A stretch of DNA of 64,000 bases from Gammaproteobacteria bacterium (lineage in GTDB: Bacteria > Pseudomonadota > Gammaproteobacteria > Pseudomonadales > Pseudohongiellaceae), in the NCBI GenBank assembly GCA_030682575.1, contig JAUXNX010000025.1, positions 22,400-86,399 on the forward strand. Reading direction: 5' to 3'. The notes beneath the pieces are model-generated. The model was not told the origin of the DNA. It saw only the letters and a program-made list of their open reading frames with translations, and did no database searches. Below, piece by piece: positions 45,129-55,209 of the stretch (position 1 is its first letter; each line of letters opens with the position of its first letter). The translations under genes were made by a program, and so were the position numbers.

Positions 45129-46163
45129 TCAGTACCCGATGAAACTGTCGGCCAGATACCCGATCGACAGCGCGTAATTGTTGGCACAGTTGTATCGCAG
45201 GATGGAGCGAAAATTGCCATACGTCAGGAACGCTCTGCCACTCTCACCATCGGGCAATATGATGGATGCGAGAAGATCATTCGTCGGCAGATCCGAACCA
45301 TCCGCTCTGCGCACCCCTATTGCTTGCCACTCGCTCAGGGGCAGTGAAACAGTGTGATGACGCACGACACTGCAGGAATGTTCTGCGGGTGGTTGACGCC
45401 ACTGTTCAGCACGAGCGTGGTAGTCGGCAGGCAATTGCACTTCACGACCCCAGGTCTGCTCGCTGCTCCATTCGGCACCATTCAGATAATGTGCAATGGA
45501 GGCGAACACATCAGCCTCACTGCCCCAGATATCGCGTTTGCCATCACCATCGAAATCCTGCGCGTATTGCAGAAAGCTGGAAGGCATGAATTGACTCTGC
45601 CCCATTGCGCCGGCCCATGAGCCTTTCATGTCGGCGTGGGTGATGTGCCCCTCATTCAATATCTGCAGAGCGCTGAGAAGTTCGCGGCGGAAATATGCTG
45701 CACGACGCGGGTCGTAGGCCAGAGTCACCAGCGCACGAATCACATCAGTGCCACCGGTAAAGTTGCCATAGTTCGTTTCAACCCCCCAAAACGCCACGAT
45801 GAAGCGTGGTTCCACACCGTAATGTTCGCCGACGCGCTCAAGAAGTTCTCGATGCCGCTGCAGGCGCGCACGACCTGTGTCGACACGCCACTGCGTGACA
45901 CGCTTTTCGAGGTATTGCTCGAAGGTTTCCGTGAATTCTGCCTGATTGCGGTCGTTGGTGATGACCTGGGGGATGGGCGTTACAGGAATGAGCGCCTGCT
46001 CTATGATTTCCTCACGTATGCCCTGCTCTCTTGCCTCTGTGATCAAGGCTGACAGCCATTCCTGAAAGTCTATCTGCGGTTCCTGGGCGTATGTCCTGAC
46101 AGTGATCGTCAGGCTGAGGAGCGCCAGCAGAATCGAGCATACGGCGGTTCGAGCGGTTTGCAT
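45129..46163 (-). CDS. Lytic murein transglycosylase (MltB family)
   Basis: This 344-aa exported enzyme cleaves peptidoglycan to anhydro-muropeptides. A signal peptide (1-26) precedes the SLT/MltB catalytic domain; the catalytic Glu lies in FWGVETNYGNFTGG, and ADMKGSWAGAMGQSQFMPSSFLQYAQDFDGDGKRDIW is the family hallmark (read in parts). No lipobox is seen, so it is a soluble periplasmic form like SltB1. Confidence 0.92.
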   Translation of the reverse strand: MQTARTAVCSILLALLSLTITVRTYAQEPQIDFQEWLSALITEAREQGIREEIIEQALIPVTPIPQVITNDRNQAEFTETFEQYLEKRVTQWRVDTGRARLQRHRELLERVGEHYGVEPRFIVAFWGVETNYGNFTGGTDVIRALVTLAYDPRRAAYFRRELLSALQILNEGHITHADMKGSWAGAMGQSQFMPSSFLQYAQDFDGDGKRDIWGSEADVFASIAHYLNGAEWSSEQTWGREVQLPADYHARAEQWRQPPAEHSCSVVRHHTVSLPLSEWQAIGVRRADGSDLPTNDLLASIILPDGESGRAFLTYGNFRSILRYNCANNYALSIGYLADSFIGY

Positions 46164-46274
46164 TCATTCTCCTTCCAACTGCTTACGATCCAAGCCTACC
46201 CCAATAAAAAAGGTTTGTCTAAGGGAGTTTTGCCGACTTTTTGCGTCGAGGAACGTCCGGAATTGTGGCCGAAA

Positions 46275-46946
46275 TCAGGCGGTCCTTTCGAGCATTTGCT
46301 GGTATACAAAGGCGTGCAGGAAAAGACGTATTTCTTCCGTAATTGACTGAAATTCCACACCATAAACGGCAGGTGCAGACGCCCTCTCGGTCACATCTCC
46401 GGCCACGGAAGCGATGCGTGCCCGAATGATTCCCACCAAGGTGACACTCTTCTCCATCTCGCTCAGGCGGAACTTTCCCGTAAGACTTATCTCGTCTCCA
46501 ATATTCAAACCCAATGAGCCGGCTTCCAGTCGTGCGCCGGTAGGACTGATATCCACAAGTCGCGCCGGTTTTTCTGCCGTGCGGGGAATCTCGGAAAGCA
46601 CTAGCATACTGACGGGCATCGTCACCGCAATGCGTGGCGAGCGCCGAATCCGGTTCATGCTGATCATTTCCGGATAATCCAGATGAAGATAAGGATAGGG
46701 GCTGGAGCAAAGAGCTTCGACATTGGAGGTGAATGCCACGGCGGCACTGTTGGTCATGGCCCGGGCAATCACCCGCTGACCATTCCTGATGCGCAGTAAA
46801 CGACCATCCTGTACAGGATGGGTCACCAGAATGCTGCGCCCTTCAAGATGTCCCATCAAGCGTGACGGAAAGCGCTTCCGAGAGTCATCGATAAACTGCA
46901 GTTGGATCACCGTGCCGGAAGCGAGGCGCAGATCGTCGAAGTTCAT
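46275..46946 (-). CDS. PilZ-domain c-di-GMP receptor (YcgR-like)
   Basis: This 223-aa protein has an N-terminal YcgR-like beta domain (about 5-95) and a C-terminal PilZ domain (about 100-220). The c-di-GMP motifs are R-R-S-P-R (about 103-107) and D-I-S-P-T-G-A-R (about 137-144), both intact. YcgR-like proteins link c-di-GMP to flagellar braking or surface attachment. No flagellar genes are nearby. Confidence 0.87.
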   Translation of the reverse strand: MNFDDLRLASGTVIQLQFIDDSRKRFPSRLMGHLEGRSILVTHPVQDGRLLRIRNGQRVIARAMTNSAAVAFTSNVEALCSSPYPYLHLDYPEMISMNRIRRSPRIAVTMPVSMLVLSEIPRTAEKPARLVDISPTGARLEAGSLGLNIGDEISLTGKFRLSEMEKSVTLVGIIRARIASVAGDVTERASAPAVYGVEFQSITEEIRLFLHAFVYQQMLERTA

Positions 46947-47038
46947 GGCGGTACGATTCCTCTACTGATTGGTCGGTGACCATTTTCAATGGAGTTATCG
47001 ACTGGATGCCGTCGCACTGAAGTGCCGGTTGCCTTTTT

Positions 47039-47593
47039 TCAGGAATCTGGCGATGGCTGTTGCTGTGGGTGATAGCACCAGTGCCACGGCTCATAGCTGA
47101 TCCCGCAAATGTTGTCGCGGGGATAGGAAAGAATGAATCCGAATTCACCTGCGTGATTCTGCAGCCACTGGAATGCAGGGGTATGCTCGAACCCCTCTTC
47201 AAGCGCCGGACACCCTTTGGTGCCAACATCAATGGCACGGCCAGTGTGATGCTCGCTGTAGCCGGGTGCCGCATTGACACGAAGGATTTGAGAAATGGTC
47301 TGGCCAGCATCCAGCTTTCTGCGAATCAACTGGCACTGGTAGTCAACACTGCGAAATCCGGAGATCAGGAATATTTCCACACTGTCAGTCTGTGCCTTCG
47401 CCTTCATCCCCTGCCAGGCAGTCAACGCTGCGGGGGTGAGATGCTGATCACGACCGTAGAAGTCGAGTTCTGTAGGCACCAGTTCATGCGGCTCTTCGTG
47501 CAGCACAAGGGGGGTGCCTTGCGCATAGTCCTCCGGGATACACAACTGCTGATGAATCTGCCTGATGCGCTCTGCAAAGCGGCTGGGGATCAT
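47039..47593 (-). CDS. M15-family D,D-carboxypeptidase (VanY-like)
   Basis: This 184-aa zinc peptidase has the first metal motif in YSEHHTGRAIDVG (H and D ligands) and the last in SYEPWHWCYH (catalytic Glu and ligand His). No signal peptide is visible, so it may act on cytoplasmic or recycled muropeptides, or use a nonclassical route. It lies 92 bases upstream of the PilZ gene on the same strand. Confidence 0.88.
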   Translation of the reverse strand: MIPSRFAERIRQIHQQLCIPEDYAQGTPLVLHEEPHELVPTELDFYGRDQHLTPAALTAWQGMKAKAQTDSVEIFLISGFRSVDYQCQLIRRKLDAGQTISQILRVNAAPGYSEHHTGRAIDVGTKGCPALEEGFEHTPAFQWLQNHAGEFGFILSYPRDNICGISYEPWHWCYHPQQQPSPDS

Positions 47594-47848
47594 GTTGGAC
47601 TCTCAGGCATGGGGAACTCATTGGGAAGTTGAGTCGCTATGCTATAGCGCTGCCCCTCGACAGCGCAACCTTGGCACCGGACGGTAATGGACAAACACCA
47701 CGAGAAAATGGCTAAAATACCACTAATAATGTCCAATATGACCTATTTCTGCGCCCCACCATTGTCTATATTACAAGCACATTTCACCCCCTCTGTTCTC
47801 AGACCTCTTCAAGGCGATAGCAGGGGGCACAGAATTCAGAGGATTATC

Positions 47849-49765
47849 ATGTCGAAGTTGCCGGTGATCATCGGTCTGGGCGGAGTCAATCCAGCCGGCC
47901 GCAGTTCCAGTCACCATGGCTACAGACGTCTCCTCCTCGATGTCCTTGGCGAACAGGACGCGCTGGCCACTCGCGCCAGCCTTGCCAGTCTCATGGGACT
48001 GCTCAGAAAAGCAGGCGGCCAGTGGTCTGATGGTCAGGGTAATCCCATAGAGCTTGCTTCGTATTTACGCAGTATTGATCCCGCATTGAAGGCCGGCACG
48101 CTGATCCGTCGCCTGGAAGATAACCTCTTCGACCCCGCCAATGTCCTGTTCCACAAGCGTGCTACCCTGAACGCTGATCCGGACAAGCCTTTCAGTTTCC
48201 TGATCCGCAAGCAGCACCTGCCCGACGCGATTCCGCTGGATTGGCAACTCAGTGAACACGGCGAAGGGCAAGTCAAGGTGGACGTCCATGGCACCATGGA
48301 TGTGCTCACCGAGAACTACCAGCGCTCCACGGTAAACAGTGCCGGCCAGTTGCCCACAGGTTTCGATCCGAAGGACCTGTATGCATCCCGCAATCATCCG
48401 CGCGGCCTGCAGATGACGATTTACGGCGCGAGCGACGCCATCCAGTCTCTTGGCATCGACTGGGACACCATCCTGGGCCACGTGGCTCCCGATCAGATCA
48501 GTGTCTATGCAGGCAGTTGCATGACGCAACTGGACTACAACGGCAATGGTGGCCTGCTGCAGGCACGTCTGCTTGGCAAGAAGGTTTCATCCAAGCAATT
48601 GCCACTGGGCTTTGCAGAAATGCCCGCCGATTTCATCAACGCCTACATCCTCGGCAATCTGGGGACAACCGGCACCAGCGTGGCAGCCTGTGCAACTTTC
48701 CTCTACAACCTGCGTCAAGGCATTCGCGACATTCAGGCGGGCACTCATCGTATCGTTATCGTCGGTACCAGTGAGGCGCCAATCACACCGGAAGTCATTG
48801 AGGGATACGCCACCATGGGTGCGCTGGCGGATGACGAGGCGCTGCTGGCACTGGATAAGCACAAGAATCTGCAACATCCCGACCATGCCCGTGCCTGCCG
48901 TCCGTTTGGCGATAACGTGGGATTCACTCTGTCAGAGTCTGCACAGTATGTCGTGCTCTGCGATGACGACCTGGCCATTGAACTTGGCGCGAATATTCTC
49001 GGCTCTGTGAACGATGTGTTCGTCAACGCCGACGGTTACAAGAAGTCCATCGCCAGCCCTGGCGTCGGTAACTACATCACCATGGCGAAGGCTGCAGCAG
49101 CGACGCGCAACATCATCGGTGAGGAAGGCTTGCGTCACCGCAGCTATGTGCATGCACACGGCACTGGCACGCCCCAGAATCGCACTACAGAATCGCACAT
49201 CATGAGCATGGTGGCTGGCACCTGGAAAATTCCGCGCTGGCCCGTGACTGCCCTCAAGTCCTACATCGGTCACTCTCTTGCGAGTTCGGCAGGTGATCAG
49301 CTGGCCTGCAGTCTGGGCATGTGGCAATACGGCATCATTCCCGGCATTCTCACCACTGAGCGAATCGCCGACGACGTGTACAAGAGCAATCTGGATTTCC
49401 TGTTGCAGCATCGCGATGTTGGTGTCACAGGCATGGATGCTGTGTTACTCAACTCGAAGGGTTTCGGCGGCAACAATGCCACTGCTTCCATCCTGGCGCC
49501 TCATGTCACACTCAAGATGCTGGAGAAGAAGCACGGCAGGAACGCAATGTCGGCGTACGCACAGCGGAATGAAGGCGTGCGCGAAAAGGCACAGCGTTAT
49601 GACGAGGCCGCCACGGCAGGGGAAGTCGGGCCGATCTACCGTTTCGATCATAATGTGCTGGACGGTGATGCATTGGAATTATCGCAGTCCACACTGCAGA
49701 TCAAGGGCTCACAAAAGAGCATTGATCTGCAGGTGCCGAATCCCTATGCGGATATGTGTGAGTGA
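47849..49765 (+). CDS. fabY: Beta-ketoacyl-ACP synthase FabY
   Basis: This 638-aa condensing enzyme matches FabY of Pseudomonas, which starts fatty acid synthesis from acetyl-CoA in place of FabH. The C-H-H triad is C281 (SVAACATFL), H437 (HAHGTGTP) and H475 (SYIGHSLASS). ATG at 47849 has AGAGGA at about 6 bases and gives MSKLPVIIGLGGVNPAGRSS; the frame opens at 47687. The N-terminal 130 residues are specific to this family. It is convergent with fumarase, 5 bases apart. Confidence 0.92.
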   Translation: MSKLPVIIGLGGVNPAGRSSSHHGYRRLLLDVLGEQDALATRASLASLMGLLRKAGGQWSDGQGNPIELASYLRSIDPALKAGTLIRRLEDNLFDPANVLFHKRATLNADPDKPFSFLIRKQHLPDAIPLDWQLSEHGEGQVKVDVHGTMDVLTENYQRSTVNSAGQLPTGFDPKDLYASRNHPRGLQMTIYGASDAIQSLGIDWDTILGHVAPDQISVYAGSCMTQLDYNGNGGLLQARLLGKKVSSKQLPLGFAEMPADFINAYILGNLGTTGTSVAACATFLYNLRQGIRDIQAGTHRIVIVGTSEAPITPEVIEGYATMGALADDEALLALDKHKNLQHPDHARACRPFGDNVGFTLSESAQYVVLCDDDLAIELGANILGSVNDVFVNADGYKKSIASPGVGNYITMAKAAAATRNIIGEEGLRHRSYVHAHGTGTPQNRTTESHIMSMVAGTWKIPRWPVTALKSYIGHSLASSAGDQLACSLGMWQYGIIPGILTTERIADDVYKSNLDFLLQHRDVGVTGMDAVLLNSKGFGGNNATASILAPHVTLKMLEKKHGRNAMSAYAQRNEGVREKAQRYDEAATAGEVGPIYRFDHNVLDGDALELSQSTLQIKGSQKSIDLQVPNPYADMCE

Positions 49766-49770
49766 GGTTT

Positions 49771-51291
49771 CTATCTCACCACCACTTTCTGCGCGATCCT
49801 CTCCTGCCACTCCACCGGCCCGGTCCTGTGCACTGACGTGCCGTTGACATCCACCGCCACCGTTACCGGCATGTCCTCTACTTCGAACTCGTGAATCGCC
49901 TCCATCCCCAGATCGTGGAACGCCACGATCTTCGCCTTGCGGATCGCTTTCGACACCAGATACGCCGCCCCACCCACTGCCATCAGATAGACCGCCTTGT
50001 GCTTCTTGATGGCATCGATGGCAATCTGGCCACGTTCCGCCTTGCCAATCATACCGAGAAGTCCGGTCTTTTCAAGCAGCGTCTCGGTGAACTTGTCCAT
50101 GCGTGTGGCTGTGGTCGGACCTGCAGGCCCAATCACTTCATCACGCACCGGATCAACCGGGCCAACGTAATAAATGAACTTGCCCTTCAGATCCACACCG
50201 TCGGGCAATGACTCACCTCTGGCAAACATCTCCACCATGCGTTTGTGTGCGGCATCACGGCCGGTCAGCATCCTGCCGGACAGCAGGAGCGTGTCGCCGG
50301 GCTGCCACTGTTCCACTTCTTCCTGCGTCACAGTGTCGAGATTGACACGACGCGCACGGGGGCCGACATCCCAGGTGATCTGCGGCCAGTCTTCCAGACG
50401 CGGGGGCTCCAGATGCGCTGGACCGCTGCCATCAAGTACGAAATGCGCATGACGCGTGGCTGCACAGTTGGGAATCATTGCCACCGGCAGAGAGGCTGCA
50501 TGGGTCGGGTAGTCCTTGATCTTGATGTCCAGCACCGTGGTCAGTCCGCCAAGACCCTGGGCGCCAATGCCCAAAGCATTGACCTTGTCCATGATCTCCA
50601 GACGCAGCTCTTCCACACGGTTTTGCGGGCCGCGCTTGCGCAGCTCGTGAATGTCGATGGGATCCATCAATGCTTCCTTGGCCAGCACTGCCGCTTTCTC
50701 GGCCGTGCCCCCGATACCAATGCCGAGCATGCCGGGTGGACACCAGCCTGCACCCATCGTCGGCACCGTCTTCAACACCCAGTCAACGATGCTGTCACTG
50801 GGGTTGAGCATGACCATCTTGGCCTTGTTCTCGGAGCCTCCGCCCTTGGCTGCCACTGTCACCTCCAGTTCGTCACCCGGAACGACTTCCATGTGGATGA
50901 CGGCGGGCGTGTTGTCCTTCGTGTTCCTGCGGGCACCAGCGGGATCACTGAGGATGGAGGCACGCAGCACATTGTCCGGGTTCAGATAGGCACGACGCAC
51001 ACCCTCGTTGATCATGTCGGCCACACTCAGCTCACCTTCCCACTGCACCTTCATACCAATCTTCAGAAACACAGTGACGATGCCGGTGTCCTGACAGATC
51101 GGCCGCTTGCCCTCGGCACACAGGCGCGAATTGATGAGAATCTGTGCCATTGCATCCTTGGCGGCTGGAGACTCCTCACGCTCGTAGGCCTCGTTGACGG
51201 CCTGAATGAAATCAAGCGGATGGTAATAGGAAATATACTGAAGGGCATCGGCGACGCTCTGGATGAGATCTTCCTGGCGAATGACAGACAT
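49771..51291 (-). CDS. Class I (iron-sulfur) fumarate hydratase
   Basis: This 506-aa enzyme interconverts fumarate and malate in the citric acid cycle using an oxygen-sensitive 4Fe-4S cluster. Cluster cysteines lie in LINSRLCAEGKRPICQDTGI, MIPNCAATRHAHF and WCPPGMLGIGIGG. The C-terminal half carries VYLMAVGGAAYLVSKAIRKAK. It is FumA/FumB-type with both domains on one chain. AGGA precedes the ATG. Confidence 0.94.
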   Translation of the reverse strand: MSVIRQEDLIQSVADALQYISYYHPLDFIQAVNEAYEREESPAAKDAMAQILINSRLCAEGKRPICQDTGIVTVFLKIGMKVQWEGELSVADMINEGVRRAYLNPDNVLRASILSDPAGARRNTKDNTPAVIHMEVVPGDELEVTVAAKGGGSENKAKMVMLNPSDSIVDWVLKTVPTMGAGWCPPGMLGIGIGGTAEKAAVLAKEALMDPIDIHELRKRGPQNRVEELRLEIMDKVNALGIGAQGLGGLTTVLDIKIKDYPTHAASLPVAMIPNCAATRHAHFVLDGSGPAHLEPPRLEDWPQITWDVGPRARRVNLDTVTQEEVEQWQPGDTLLLSGRMLTGRDAAHKRMVEMFARGESLPDGVDLKGKFIYYVGPVDPVRDEVIGPAGPTTATRMDKFTETLLEKTGLLGMIGKAERGQIAIDAIKKHKAVYLMAVGGAAYLVSKAIRKAKIVAFHDLGMEAIHEFEVEDMPVTVAVDVNGTSVHRTGPVEWQERIAQKVVVR

Positions 51292-51481
51292 GGTGCGTTC
51301 CTGTTCCGGCTATGAGGTTCTTGAATAGGGAGTCGGGCAAATTTGAAAGGCGGCGATTCTAGCACGATTGCGCGGGTATTTAATTGCTCCGGCATGACAT
51401 AGAATCAACTCCACTGACTGCAGAAACCAGCTCCCGAGCGAATAACCATAATCAGACACGTGCGCCCAGAATGGTGATCCC

Positions 51482-52246
51482 ATGACAGAATCCTGCGACC
51501 CCAACGTCATCTACACAAAAGACGGTGCAGTCTTCATCCTGCAGATGCTCAGACCCGAGAAGAAGAACGCACTGACCCAGACGATGTACCGTGCACTGGC
51601 CGAAGGGGTGCGCTACGCCGATGCCGACGAGACCGTGAATGTGATCCTGATTCGGGGCACGGACGACTGCTTCACCAGCGGCAATGACGTCAACGATTTT
51701 GTGGCCGCGTCGGATCGTGGCACAGAGCGACCATCGGTGCAGTACATGAAGGCCATCAGCCATGCCCGCAAACCTTTGGTGGCCGCCGTAAACGGTCTGG
51801 CAATCGGCATTGGCACCACAATGCTGCTGCACTGCGATCTGGTGTACACCGCCGACGATGCCTGGCTGCAGCTTCCGTTCACACGACTTGGGCTATGCCC
51901 GGAGGCCGGTTCAAGTTATCTCACCCCTGCGCTCATGGGACATCAGCGCGCAGCCGAACTGCTTTTGCTCGGAGAACGCTTCACAGCCGCAAAGGCCAGA
52001 GAGTATGGGTTGGTCAATGAGGTATTGCCGAGCGGCAATGTACTTGCACACGCCATGCAGAAAGCACGTGAACTAGCCGCGCTGCCGAGCGAGGCGGTGC
52101 AGACATCCAAGCACCTGCTCAAGCGCGGTCAACAAAGCGTGATTGATGAGACGATCTCGCTGGAGCTTGTGAATTTTGCGCGACTGCTGCACTCACCCGA
52201 GGCTCAGACCATCATGCAGGCGTTTCTGAACCGCAAGAAAGGGTAG
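51482..52246 (+). CDS. Enoyl-CoA hydratase/isomerase family protein
   Basis: This 254-aa crotonase-fold protein has the oxyanion-hole region FTSGNDVNDFV and a second one in AVNGLAIGIGTTMLLHCDLVYTA. The usual catalytic glutamates of classical hydratases are not both evident (the region after FTRLGLCPEAGSS has Glu at one place only), so it may be an isomerase or act on an unusual substrate. It is divergent from fumarase. Confidence 0.86.
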   Translation: MTESCDPNVIYTKDGAVFILQMLRPEKKNALTQTMYRALAEGVRYADADETVNVILIRGTDDCFTSGNDVNDFVAASDRGTERPSVQYMKAISHARKPLVAAVNGLAIGIGTTMLLHCDLVYTADDAWLQLPFTRLGLCPEAGSSYLTPALMGHQRAAELLLLGERFTAAKAREYGLVNEVLPSGNVLAHAMQKARELAALPSEAVQTSKHLLKRGQQSVIDETISLELVNFARLLHSPEAQTIMQAFLNRKKG

Positions 52247-52313
52247 CCATTCTGTGGAAGCCCATCCTGCAGGGCAAGGCCCCCACGCCTGGTGACGCTG
52301 CCGAGCAATCCTC

Positions 52314-53081
52314 CTACAGACGATCCAACAAGAAATCCCGTGCGGCATTGATTTTCTTGGCCAGATAATCCGAACCGCCACGGTCCGGATGCATTTTCTG
52401 CATCAGGCGGCGATGAGCCTGCACCACATCGTCGCGCGAAGCTTCCCGCTGCAGCCCGAGAATTTCCAACGCCATCGCTTCAGTCATCACCGCTTCGCTG
52501 CCGCCAGCGCCGTCCCGGGGCGATGCCTGTGAAGCAGAATCACCAGCTCCGGCACGCCACTGTGGATGTACACGATCCAGATAGGCCTCCAGAATTTGCA
52601 GGGAGTCGGCATCACGAGCACACTCAACCGCCAGCTCCAGAAGCGCATCCATACTCAGTGTGGACAACTTGGCGCCCTTGAATTTTCCCTCAAGCACATC
52701 ACCATCCATATCACCACTGCTGAGCTGCAACTGCATTAGCAGGAAGCGAGTGCGGATGCTCGAAGTATCGGCGGCCCCGGCAGCACCGTAAGCACTTTTC
52801 GCCGTTCTGCTGCGAAACATCTGCACGATAGGCAGAAGCCGAATCAGCAATGGCAAGTTACGCAGCATGAAGGTCAGAGCCACCATGATGGGCGCGACAA
52901 TGAAGTGAACAGGAAGTCTGCCGAGGAGAATCAACACAACGACAGTGACAAGAATGGCGGCCAACACCAGCAGCATGTTGAACTGCCGCTGATTGAGCGA
53001 GTAGCGAATCGCCAGCTTGCGCAGCCCCATATAAGCCAGCACTGGCAACAATAGAATGAGGATATACCGCAGCAGAAACAC
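52314..53081 (-). CDS. Membrane DnaJ-domain protein
   Basis: This 255-aa protein has two or three N-terminal hydrophobic helices (about 1-22, 33-55 and 60-78), a low-conservation middle (about 95-195), and a C-terminal J domain (about 205-255) with the HPD motif in LMQKMHPDRGGSDYLAKKIN. A J domain at the C-terminus of a membrane protein resembles TIM14/DjlA-like co-chaperones that recruit DnaK. It begins with GTG 5 bases after the VWA gene, so they form an operon. Confidence 0.83.
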   Translation of the reverse strand: MFLLRYILILLLPVLAYMGLRKLAIRYSLNQRQFNMLLVLAAILVTVVVLILLGRLPVHFIVAPIMVALTFMLRNLPLLIRLLPIVQMFRSRTAKSAYGAAGAADTSSIRTRFLLMQLQLSSGDMDGDVLEGKFKGAKLSTLSMDALLELAVECARDADSLQILEAYLDRVHPQWRAGAGDSASQASPRDGAGGSEAVMTEAMALEILGLQREASRDDVVQAHRRLMQKMHPDRGGSDYLAKKINAARDFLLDRL

Positions 53082-53086
53082 CGACG

Positions 53087-53815
53087 CTAAACCCCCATCT
53101 GCCGACTGAGACGTTTCACTGCCTCACCAGAGGAGCGGCTGAAATTCTCAAGCGCTTGCAAGCCACCGCTGGCATAGACCGCCACAGCCCTGAGCAGCTC
53201 ACGCAATTGATCAGCACTGGCGCTGTCGAATTGTGAGTAGGCACCGCGCGAGGCTTTGGCAAGCATCTGGAATGTGTTCCTTGTCAGTGGATCTCCACCT
53301 TCCTGAAACAGGAACACAGGCACATTCAAGATGCCCAGTTGCCCCGCGAGTTGAGCAAGCACGTCCGCATTCTCTTCCATGGCATCGCCTACATAAACGA
53401 GGCAGTGGATGCGCTGCTCTCGATTCTCTGCAAGCGCATGCCGCAGAACGCGCTCAATCTGCGTAGTACCCGCACGACACTGAATGCCGGTCATGAGTCC
53501 GAGCAACGCGGCAGAATCCCGGCACCAGGGCGTCTTGTAGAATTCGGCAAAACCACGAAAATACGTCAATTGCACCTGCAGCCCGCCCTGTGCCTGTGCG
53601 GCCAGAAACATCTCCGCCTGCAGTTTGCTGGCCTGATCCCAGGTGTGCTCACGACTGCCCGTGGCATCCAGCCCAAAGAGCAGGCGCCCGGCACCAGTGC
53701 CCTTGCCAACGGGCGGCAATGCAGCCACTTTTTGCAGGAACGCAGCAATTTCGCTTTTGTCTGCAACGGTTTTGCCTGCATCAGACTTGATGAGATCTTT
53801 ATCGGAACCGGACAT
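53087..53815 (-). CDS. von Willebrand factor A-like protein
   Basis: This 242-aa protein has a central VWA-like fold: GRLLFGLDATGSREHTWDQA resembles the MIDAS DxTxS motif, AGTTQIERVLRHAL carries the Thr, and VYVGDAMEENADVLAQLA the third metal residue. No signal peptide is seen. It is paired with a membrane J-domain protein. The same pairing is known in several proteobacteria, where its function is not established. AGAGGA precedes the ATG. Confidence 0.82.
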   Translation of the reverse strand: MSGSDKDLIKSDAGKTVADKSEIAAFLQKVAALPPVGKGTGAGRLLFGLDATGSREHTWDQASKLQAEMFLAAQAQGGLQVQLTYFRGFAEFYKTPWCRDSAALLGLMTGIQCRAGTTQIERVLRHALAENREQRIHCLVYVGDAMEENADVLAQLAGQLGILNVPVFLFQEGGDPLTRNTFQMLAKASRGAYSQFDSASADQLRELLRAVAVYASGGLQALENFSRSSGEAVKRLSRQMGV

Positions 53816-53914
53816 GAAATCCTCTGGAGATTAAACATTCACGGTGAGAATAGACTGTTCCAAGTCGGCACCACAAGGGCGCCAGGGTCAGTCTGTACAT
53901 ACGGGGAGCCCCAC

Positions 53915-53999
53915 TGGTGCGGACGGAGAGACTCGAACTCTCACACCTTTCGGCGCTGGAACCTAAATCCAGTGCGTCTACCAATTCCGCCACATCCGC
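53915..53999 (-). tRNA. tRNA-Leu, anticodon UAG
   Basis: This 85-base gene folds as a long-variable-arm tRNA. The acceptor stem GCGGATG/CGTCCGC closes with one T-G pair, and the gene encodes the terminal CCA. The anticodon stem-loop CTGGA-TTTAGGT-TCCAG carries TAG (UAG in RNA, reading CUN leucine codons), and the T loop GTTCGAGTC is standard. It lies upstream of a coiled-coil gene, with nothing else nearby. Confidence 0.95.
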
Positions 54000-54153
54000 A
54001 TTGCGGGGCTGCTCTGTTCAATCGATCACAAAGGTGAACAATTGTGGAAGCGGGTCGAGAAGCACACGACGGCGGAGCCGTGCGCGAGAAGGCGCGCATT
54101 ATACCCGAAGCGGGTTACTTGCCAATCGATAAATCAAGATCACCAGTTCTCTG

Positions 54154-54948
54154 TCATGGAGCGGCACGGACAGAGTTCTGTATGTTTTCGATATTCTGCT
54201 GCAGCCTGCTGAGCGCCTGATTCACCTGAAGACGATAGGCATCTATCGACTCAACAGCCTCCTCGACATTCCCCATACGATCCTGAAGCCCAACCAGCGT
54301 ACTGTCACCATTATTGAGACTGGAGCGAATATTCGCCATGTCCTGAGCCACGTTCTGCACACTTTGCACGGTGGTGTTAAGGCTTGCGATGGTCTGCTGA
54401 GCCGCTTGCAAGTCTGTCTGCAACCGGTTCACTCCTACCAGACTCTCTTGCACCTGCGCCGCGTTGCGAGCAAGCAATTGACTTAGCGTATCCGTAGTCT
54501 CGGTGTGGCCTTTGCTCTGATCAGCAAGCACCGTCACTCTGCCGGTCAGTTCGTTCACCGCCTGATTGGTGGCATTGCGGGCAGCCCACAACTTGTCGAT
54601 CTCGGAAAAATTGAAGTCCAGACGCTGGATGACATTGGCAGTGGTTTCCTCTGCGGAGTTACCTACCAGCGCAAGTCTGTTTTCCAGATCCTCGATGCGC
54701 AGGTTGGCCTGTCTGAGAGTAGCGAGATTATCCATGTAGACACGATAACCAAGTGCCCCGCCAGCACCGATGGCAAGAGTCAGCAAAAACAGCATGATCC
54801 GCACAGGCCAGGTACTGACCTTGATCACCTCGCCGTAGCGCATGGGTTTTTCTATATCAGACTGCTTGCGGCGCGTCTGTCGCTGAACCACCTCATCCCT
54901 GGGAGGAATCATTGAAGGGATATTGATTAAATCGTCATTGTCTCTCAT
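54154..54948 (-). CDS. Uncharacterised membrane coiled-coil protein
   Basis: This 264-aa protein is not recognised as a named family. It has a charged cytoplasmic N-terminus, a transmembrane helix (about 50-70), and then about 190 residues of predicted coiled coil (NLRIEDLENRLALVG, LQTDLQAAQQTIASLNTT and similar heptads). It resembles the accessory coiled-coil proteins of envelope complexes. It is divergent from sodB across 261 bases. Confidence 0.65.
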   Translation of the reverse strand: MRDNDDLINIPSMIPPRDEVVQRQTRRKQSDIEKPMRYGEVIKVSTWPVRIMLFLLTLAIGAGGALGYRVYMDNLATLRQANLRIEDLENRLALVGNSAEETTANVIQRLDFNFSEIDKLWAARNATNQAVNELTGRVTVLADQSKGHTETTDTLSQLLARNAAQVQESLVGVNRLQTDLQAAQQTIASLNTTVQSVQNVAQDMANIRSSLNNGDSTLVGLQDRMGNVEEAVESIDAYRLQVNQALSRLQQNIENIQNSVRAAP

Positions 54949-55209
54949 GGCGGCATTATCCTTGATACGGTACCCAAAAATCCACCGTTACACAGAGCGG
55001 CAGACCCATTCCTTGAATTGACCTGCGGAGTGCATTAACCTTTGCCCTCTCTTTCACGGCTCCATCTGCATACTGTCCTGATCTTGCGGCACCGGTTATT
55101 GCGTGCGATTCACTGTTTGAACACGCAAGCACGCAGAACACAGCGGCGAATGTTAGCCACGGACGTGGAAAAAGCAAGGTTCATCAAGGAACAAACCAAC
55201 GAGGTCACC

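Noticed and set aside
46219..46710. Open frame of 163 codons on the minus strand
   Set aside because: It overlaps the PilZ gene in another frame. The PilZ frame has intact c-di-GMP motifs.
50245..51315. Open frame of 356 codons on the plus strand
   Set aside because: It is antisense to the class I fumarase and rich in His and Arg, as mirror frames of such genes are.
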